From: JAVBME01 sp031552765 | Lineage (GTDB): Bacteria > Bacillota > Negativicutes > Acidaminococcales > JAISLQ01 | NCBI GenBank assembly: GCA_031552765.1 | Contig: JAVBME010000047.1 | Span: 1-16,913 of the forward strand | Reading direction: 5' to 3' | Length of the DNA stretch: 16,913 bases | Shown here: in pieces, positions 13,350-16,913 of the stretch | Layout of the letters: the number at the start of each line of letters is the position of its first letter | Numbering within the stretch: the first letter of the stretch is position 1 | Translations under genes and position numbers: made by a program | The notes under the pieces: generated by a model | The model's database searches: none | What the model was told of the DNA's origin: nothing | The model's input: only the letters and a program-made list of their open reading frames with translations

Positions 13350-14738
13350 GTGGCCGAGATAGTTATAGTACTGAGCTTAGTTGGACTGATCTTTATTGCC
13401 TATAAAGGATATCCCGTTATCCTGTTCGCCCCTTTCTTTGCAGTTATAGCGGCAGCCACCGCTTATCCGACCAACGAATTTTTACCTGTGTACACAGAAC
13501 TCTTCCAGCCCCGCATGGCGGCTTTTATAAGAAACTTTTTCCCGGTGTTCCTGCTGGGCGCGGTTTTCGGCAAAGTCATGGAGGCCACGGGACAAGCCCA
13601 GAGTATAGCCAATGCCATCATAAAAGTCTTTGGCGTAAAATACGCCATGCTGGCCGTGGTTTTAGCTTCGAGCGTTCTTACCTACGGCGGCGTGAGCGTT
13701 TTTGTCGTGGTCTTTTCCATCTACGCCTTCGGCTGCCAGGTCTATAAAGAGGCCAACATCCCTAAACGCCTGCTGCCCGGCAGCATAGTTTTCGGCTCTT
13801 GGACGTATTGCATGGAGATACTGCCCGGTACGCCGCAGATACAAAACATCATCCCTACGAGGGTGTTTGGCACTACCACCTACGCGGCGCCCGTACTTAG
13901 CATAATAGCCGCTATAATCATGTTCGTTCTGGGTTATTTCATGCTGACCTACCTGGTCAAACAAGCGCATGACAATAACGAAGGCTACGGCGAGCACAAG
14001 CTGAACGAGCCGGCGCCGGTAGACGTCACCAAATTGCCGCCGGTCATGCTTTCCCTGCTGCCGCTCTTGATCGTACTTGTCCTCAACCTTGTCCTTACGC
14101 AATGGATGTCCGGCTGGGACCCGGCGATGTTTGCCAAAAAATACCCGGGCATGAACTTAAAATCCGTCGTCGGCATGTGGTCGCTCATCGTGGCCCTGCT
14201 GATCGCTTTGGCCGTGTCCATCAGCACCGGCTGGAAAGTCTTGAAACCGCTCGGTTTGGGTACTGTGCTTAGCGCTGGCACACTGGTATCCCTTCTGGCT
14301 ATACTCAATACGGCTTCCGAAGTCGGCTACGGCGGTGTTGTCGCCTCCCTGCCGGGCTTTACGACTATTGCTAAAATGTTTATGAATATCAACGAAGGCG
14401 GCTCCCCGCTCTTTGCCCTGGCTATTTCGACGACCACCATCTCCGGCGTCACCGGTTCTTCCTCCGGCGGCCTCAGCGTCACCCTGGAAGTTTTGGGCGA
14501 CCACTTTGTCAACTGGATGAAAGTATCCGGCACCAGCCCTGAGCTCATGCACCGTATCGCCGCCATGGCTTCCGGCGGCATGGATACCCTGCCGCATAAC
14601 GGCGCGGTCGTCACCCTCCTGGCTTATTGCGGGCTGACGCACAAACAGGCCTACAAACCTATCTTTTGCGTGACCCTCTTGAAAACTTTTGTCGCTTTAC
14701 TTACAGCTGCTTTGGCTGTGGCCTTCTTCGGAGGTTGA
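13350..14738 (+). CDS. GntP-family permease (gluconate/hydroxybutyrate type)
   Basis: The protein has 462 residues from a GTG at 13350, with GAGGAGTG at 13334-13341. It is a polytopic inner-membrane protein with roughly 12 hydrophobic segments beginning at residue 3 (IVIVLSLVGLIFIAYKGYPV). GntP/ion-transporter signatures include LGAVFGKVMEATG, VLTYGGVSVFVVVF, PGTPQIQNIIPT, TTTISGVTGSSSGGLSV and GGMDTLPHNGAVVTLL. This family takes up gluconate and other short hydroxy-acids by proton symport, and several members lie beside 3-hydroxybutyrate genes. Heading an operon with hydroxyacyl-CoA genes points to a C4-C5 hydroxycarboxylate as substrate (inference). It is two bases from the next gene. Confidence 0.9.
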   Translation: MAEIVIVLSLVGLIFIAYKGYPVILFAPFFAVIAAATAYPTNEFLPVYTELFQPRMAAFIRNFFPVFLLGAVFGKVMEATGQAQSIANAIIKVFGVKYAMLAVVLASSVLTYGGVSVFVVVFSIYAFGCQVYKEANIPKRLLPGSIVFGSWTYCMEILPGTPQIQNIIPTRVFGTTTYAAPVLSIIAAIIMFVLGYFMLTYLVKQAHDNNEGYGEHKLNEPAPVDVTKLPPVMLSLLPLLIVLVLNLVLTQWMSGWDPAMFAKKYPGMNLKSVVGMWSLIVALLIALAVSISTGWKVLKPLGLGTVLSAGTLVSLLAILNTASEVGYGGVVASLPGFTTIAKMFMNINEGGSPLFALAISTTTISGVTGSSSGGLSVTLEVLGDHFVNWMKVSGTSPELMHRIAAMASGGMDTLPHNGAVVTLLAYCGLTHKQAYKPIFCVTLLKTFVALLTAALAVAFFGG

Positions 14739-14740
14739 GC

Positions 14741-15598
14741 ATGGATATAAAAAAACTTTTAGTAGTGGGCGCCGGCCTGATGGGCGGCGGCATCGCCCAG
14801 GTGGCGGCCTGCAACGGTTGCAAAGTGCTGCTTTATGATGTAAAAGAAGAGTTTATCGAACGCGGGCTGGCGGCGATAATCAAAAGCCTCGCCGCCTTTG
14901 TGGCCAAAGGTAAAATGACCGAAGAGGCTAAAACAGCCGCCCTGGCCAATATAAGTAAAGCCACAGACCTTGCGGCGGCGGCCAAAGAAGTGGACTTTGC
15001 CATCGAAGCGGTGCCGGAAGTATTTGCCATCAAAGAGGGCGTTTTCCAGTCACTGGATAAATATTGCCCGCCGCGGACTATCATTGCCAGTAATACCTCC
15101 TCCTTGTCCATCAGCAAGCTGGCTGCCGTTACCGGCCGGCCGGGCAAAGTCATCGGCATGCATTTTTTCAGCCCAGTGCCCTATATGCAGCTGGTAGAGC
15201 TGATAAAAGGCCTGGCGACCAGTGCAGAAACTTTTGCCGCCACGGAAAAATTGGCGCGGGAGCTGCAAAAAACGCCGGTAGCAGTGGAAGACTACCCAGG
15301 CTTTGCTGCCAACAGGATAGTCGTGCCTATGATCAATGAGGCGGTATACGCCCTGATGGAAGGGGTAGCCAGCAGCGAGGACATCGACACCGTCTGCAAG
15401 CTTGGCTATAACCACCCGCTGGGGCCGTTGCAGCTCGCCGACCTGATAGGGCTCGACGTTTTGCTAAATGTGATGGAAGTGCTGTATGAAGGCTATGGCG
15501 ACTCGAAGTACCGCCCCTGTCCGCTATTGAAAAAATACGTGGCCGCGGGCTGGCTGGGCCGCAAAAGCGGACGCGGCTTTTACAGCTACGAAAAATGA
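14741..15598 (+). CDS. hbd: (S)-3-hydroxyacyl-CoA (3-hydroxybutyryl-CoA) dehydrogenase
   Basis: The protein has 285 residues from the ATG at 14741; the ribosome binding site CGGAGG lies in the end of the permease gene. The Rossmann GAGLMGGGIA (about 10-19) binds NAD(P). The catalytic region shows SNTSSLSIS, IGMHFFSPVPYMQLVELI with the catalytic His, and FAANRIVVPMINEAV with the conserved Asn. The C-terminal domain ends in YNHPLGPLQLADLIGLDVLL and KSGRGFYSYEK. Length and motifs match clostridial Hbd, which interconverts (S)-3-hydroxybutyryl-CoA and acetoacetyl-CoA. It supplies the thiolase in the other operon with its substrate, linking the two blocks into one pathway. Confidence 0.95.
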   Translation: MDIKKLLVVGAGLMGGGIAQVAACNGCKVLLYDVKEEFIERGLAAIIKSLAAFVAKGKMTEEAKTAALANISKATDLAAAAKEVDFAIEAVPEVFAIKEGVFQSLDKYCPPRTIIASNTSSLSISKLAAVTGRPGKVIGMHFFSPVPYMQLVELIKGLATSAETFAATEKLARELQKTPVAVEDYPGFAANRIVVPMINEAVYALMEGVASSEDIDTVCKLGYNHPLGPLQLADLIGLDVLLNVMEVLYEGYGDSKYRPCPLLKKYVAAGWLGRKSGRGFYSYEK

Positions 15599-15599
15599 C

Positions 15600-15638
15600 A
15601 AAACTCCCGGCGGGCGGCTGTTCCCGGCCGGGAGTTTT
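15600..15638 (+). terminator. 12-bp hairpin with T tract between hbd and crotonase
   Basis: AAAACTCCCGGC (15600-15611) and its perfect complement (15627-15638) enclose 15 bases and end in TTTT. The hairpin begins two bases after the hbd stop. With only four T it is likely a partial terminator or a processing/stability element, letting some transcription reach the crotonase gene 22 bases further on. Confidence 0.65.
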
Positions 15639-15660
15639 ACTTTGAAAAGAAAGGTGAAGC

Positions 15661-16461
15661 ATGATAATGAACGAGGCGGTAAGCAATTGCAAATACCTAT
15701 TGGTAGAAATAGATGGCGGTGTTGCGACAGTCACTCTCAACCGCCCGGAAGTTTTGAACAATCTTAATAAAGATGTTTTGGCGGAGTTGGCCAGCGTTTT
15801 TGCACAGCTGGAAACGCAGCCAGCAGTCAAGGCGGTCATCATAACCGGACAGGGCCGCGCTTTTTGCGCGGGCGGCGACATCGCGACGCAGGAAGCCCTG
15901 ACGCCGGCGACCGCCAAGGAGTGGGCGCGGTACGGGCAGGATGTACTGCTGCGTATAGAAAGCTTCCCCCGGCCTGTCATTGCCGCGGTGAACGGCTACG
16001 CCCTGGGCGGTGGCTGTGAGCTGGCTATGGCCTGCGATATACGGCTGGCGGCCAGTAGCGCGAAATTCGGCCAGCCGGAAGTCAACCTTGGCATCATCCC
16101 GGGCTTTGCCGGCAGCCAGCGCCTGCCGCGTTTGGTGGGCAAAGGGCGCGCCAAGCTCCTGGTGTTCAGCGGTGACATCATTGACGCTGGGGAAGCGCTG
16201 GCTATCGGCCTAGCGGACAAAGTACTGCCGCCGGAGCAACTGCTGCCTGCGGCTAAAATACTGGCGATGAAAATAGCCGCTAAAGCGCCTTTTGCCATGA
16301 AACAGGCCAAACAGGCGATAAACCAGGGTCTGGAAATGGATTTTGCCTCAGCCAGCGCCTGGGAAGCCGAATGCTTCGCTATGTGCTTTACCCAAAACGA
16401 CCAAAAAGAGGGGATGAGGGCGTTTTTGGAAAAGAGGAAAGCGGAGTTTAGCGGGGAATGA
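15661..16461 (+). CDS. crt: Enoyl-CoA hydratase (crotonase), catalytically intact
   Basis: The protein has 266 residues from the ATG at 15661; the ATG at 15667 is equally possible given AAGGTG at 15651-15656. Crotonase-family motifs are all present: FCAGGDIA oxyanion region (68-75), NGYALGGGCELAMACD with Glu120, and FGQPEVNLGIIPGFAGSQRL with Glu140, the two glutamates that place water across the double bond. The C-terminus is FLEKRKAEF. It should interconvert crotonyl-CoA and (S)-3-hydroxybutyryl-CoA, acting with the dehydrogenase. Together with the MaoC-type enzyme the cluster holds hydratases of both stereospecificities. It is the last gene of the permease operon. Confidence 0.93.
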   Translation: MIMNEAVSNCKYLLVEIDGGVATVTLNRPEVLNNLNKDVLAELASVFAQLETQPAVKAVIITGQGRAFCAGGDIATQEALTPATAKEWARYGQDVLLRIESFPRPVIAAVNGYALGGGCELAMACDIRLAASSAKFGQPEVNLGIIPGFAGSQRLPRLVGKGRAKLLVFSGDIIDAGEALAIGLADKVLPPEQLLPAAKILAMKIAAKAPFAMKQAKQAINQGLEMDFASASAWEAECFAMCFTQNDQKEGMRAFLEKRKAEFSGE

Positions 16462-16785
16462 TAAATTGTTTAGGGGTCTTATATTCTTTTAGGCTCTTCC
16501 GCTAGTCTTTAGTTATAGTAAGTTCAACTGCGAGGCGTCTCCGGCTACGCAATATTTCTTTTTTTATGTATAGCTCTGCTCGGTTACTACGCTTCGCGCT
16601 AAGAGCTATTACGCCGTCTGTATTGAAAAAGTCAAACTCGCTTGTCTGTCTGTCGCCTATGTCTCCGCCAGACTGCGCTCAAACAGATTCCTTTTCCTAA
16701 TACAGGCGGCGACTATCTCTAGACGCGCTACGCAAGGCAACCGGAGCAAGCGCTATACTGGCCTATAGGGGAACTAGAATGTGTT
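16462..16785. repeat. Non-coding structured region with nested inverted repeats
   Basis: No credible gene is seen here. ATAGCTCT (16570-16577) pairs with AGAGCTAT (16602-16609). CGCCGTCTGTATT (16612-16624) pairs with AATACAGGCGGCG (16699-16711), 12 of 13 positions plus a wobble, enclosing about 75 bases with repeated TGTC units and the CAAAC/CTC motifs. The composition is uneven and pyrimidine-rich on the + strand. It may be a dispersed intergenic repeat, a MITE-like element or debris from earlier insertions next to the second IS. Confidence 0.45.
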
Positions 16786-16793
16786 CACACTAA

Positions 16794-16822
16794 TTGAATT
16801 TCAATTGTTAGCATGCTACAAT
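16794..16822 (+). promoter_or_regulatory. Promoter of the right-hand transposase
   Basis: TTGAAT (16794-16799) and TACAAT (16817-16822) are 17 bases apart, a good housekeeping promoter. The start point would fall at or beside the ATG at 16829, so the transposase message may be leaderless; indeed no ribosome binding site is seen. The sequence also contains the inverted repeat AATTGAA/TTCAATT (16792-16806), possibly part of the IS terminus. Confidence 0.5.
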
Positions 16823-16828
16823 ATCTAC

Positions 16829-16913
16829 ATGAAACTAACATATGAGCAGTTTAAAAAAATCGAAAAATATCTGCCAGTACAGCGTGGGAATGTTCGCATA
16901 GACAATTTTCGGC
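16829..16913 (+). CDS. IS5-type transposase, N-terminal fragment cut by the window edge
   Basis: Twenty-eight codons are visible, beginning MKLTYEQFKKIEKYLPVQRG. The pattern of a Tyr-x-Gln helix followed by KYLPVQRG and an NVRIDNFR segment is the usual N-terminus of small IS5-family transposases, in which a KYLP segment precedes the N-terminal helical domain. It differs from the transposase at 153-919, so it is a different element. The reading frame is open to the edge. Confidence 0.7.
   Translation, partial: MKLTYEQFKKIEKYLPVQRGNVRIDNFR

Noticed and set aside
1..16913. CRISPR array, tRNA or rRNA genes
   Set aside because: No regularly spaced direct repeats and no tRNA or rRNA signatures were found by reading.

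Overview
The window looks like the chromosome of an anaerobic, fermentative Firmicute. A Sporomusaceae-like member of the Negativicutes is my best guess, from moderate GC content, heavy AUA (Ile) use, strong AGGAG-type ribosome binding sites, frequent GTG/TTG starts and CoA-based fermentation genes. That taxonomic call is inference.

Layout. Positions 1-1000 hold the start of a leftward gene cut by the edge and an IS5-family insertion sequence whose transposase is split by a -1 frameshift. Positions 1000-1800 carry a small ribbon-helix-helix regulator with a palindromic operator over its -10 box, a small unknown gene and a strong terminator. A leftward block follows (5013 down to 1810): a MaoC-type (R)-hydratase, a crotonase-fold protein lacking both catalytic glutamates, a small Cys-rich protein, and a stand-alone NRPS-type condensation domain with a degraded HHxxxDG motif. 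A rightward block (5170-10785) encodes a B12-dependent acyl-CoA mutase large subunit, its B12-binding subunit, a MeaB-type GTPase chaperone, a thiolase and a family-I CoA-transferase. Next comes a sigma-54-dependent activator with GAF, PAS, AAA+ and Fis domains (10971-13004). A second rightward block (13350-16461) encodes a GntP-family permease, 3-hydroxyacyl-CoA dehydrogenase and a catalytically intact crotonase. The window ends in a structured non-coding stretch and the start of a second, different transposase.

How it works together (inference). An imported short hydroxy- or branched carboxylate would be activated by the CoA-transferase, rearranged by the B12 mutase (kept active by MeaB), converted by hydratases of both stereospecificities and the dehydrogenase to an acetoacetyl-CoA-like product, and cleaved by the thiolase. 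No acyl-CoA dehydrogenase or Etf gene is present, which favours a hydroxylated substrate such as 2-hydroxyisobutyrate or 3-hydroxybutyrate over a plain branched acid.

The central discovery candidate is the mutase. It keeps the overall family fold signatures, but by hand alignment almost every substrate-contacting residue known from methylmalonyl-CoA mutase is changed, including the catalytic His to Asp, and it does not match 2-hydroxyisobutyryl-CoA mutase either. The cluster appears to be one sigma-54 regulon. Three good -24/-12 promoters (a divergent pair between the hydratase and the mutase, and one before the permease) and a shared TGTAAAGTGTAA-type motif are visible, and the likely activator is encoded inside the cluster.
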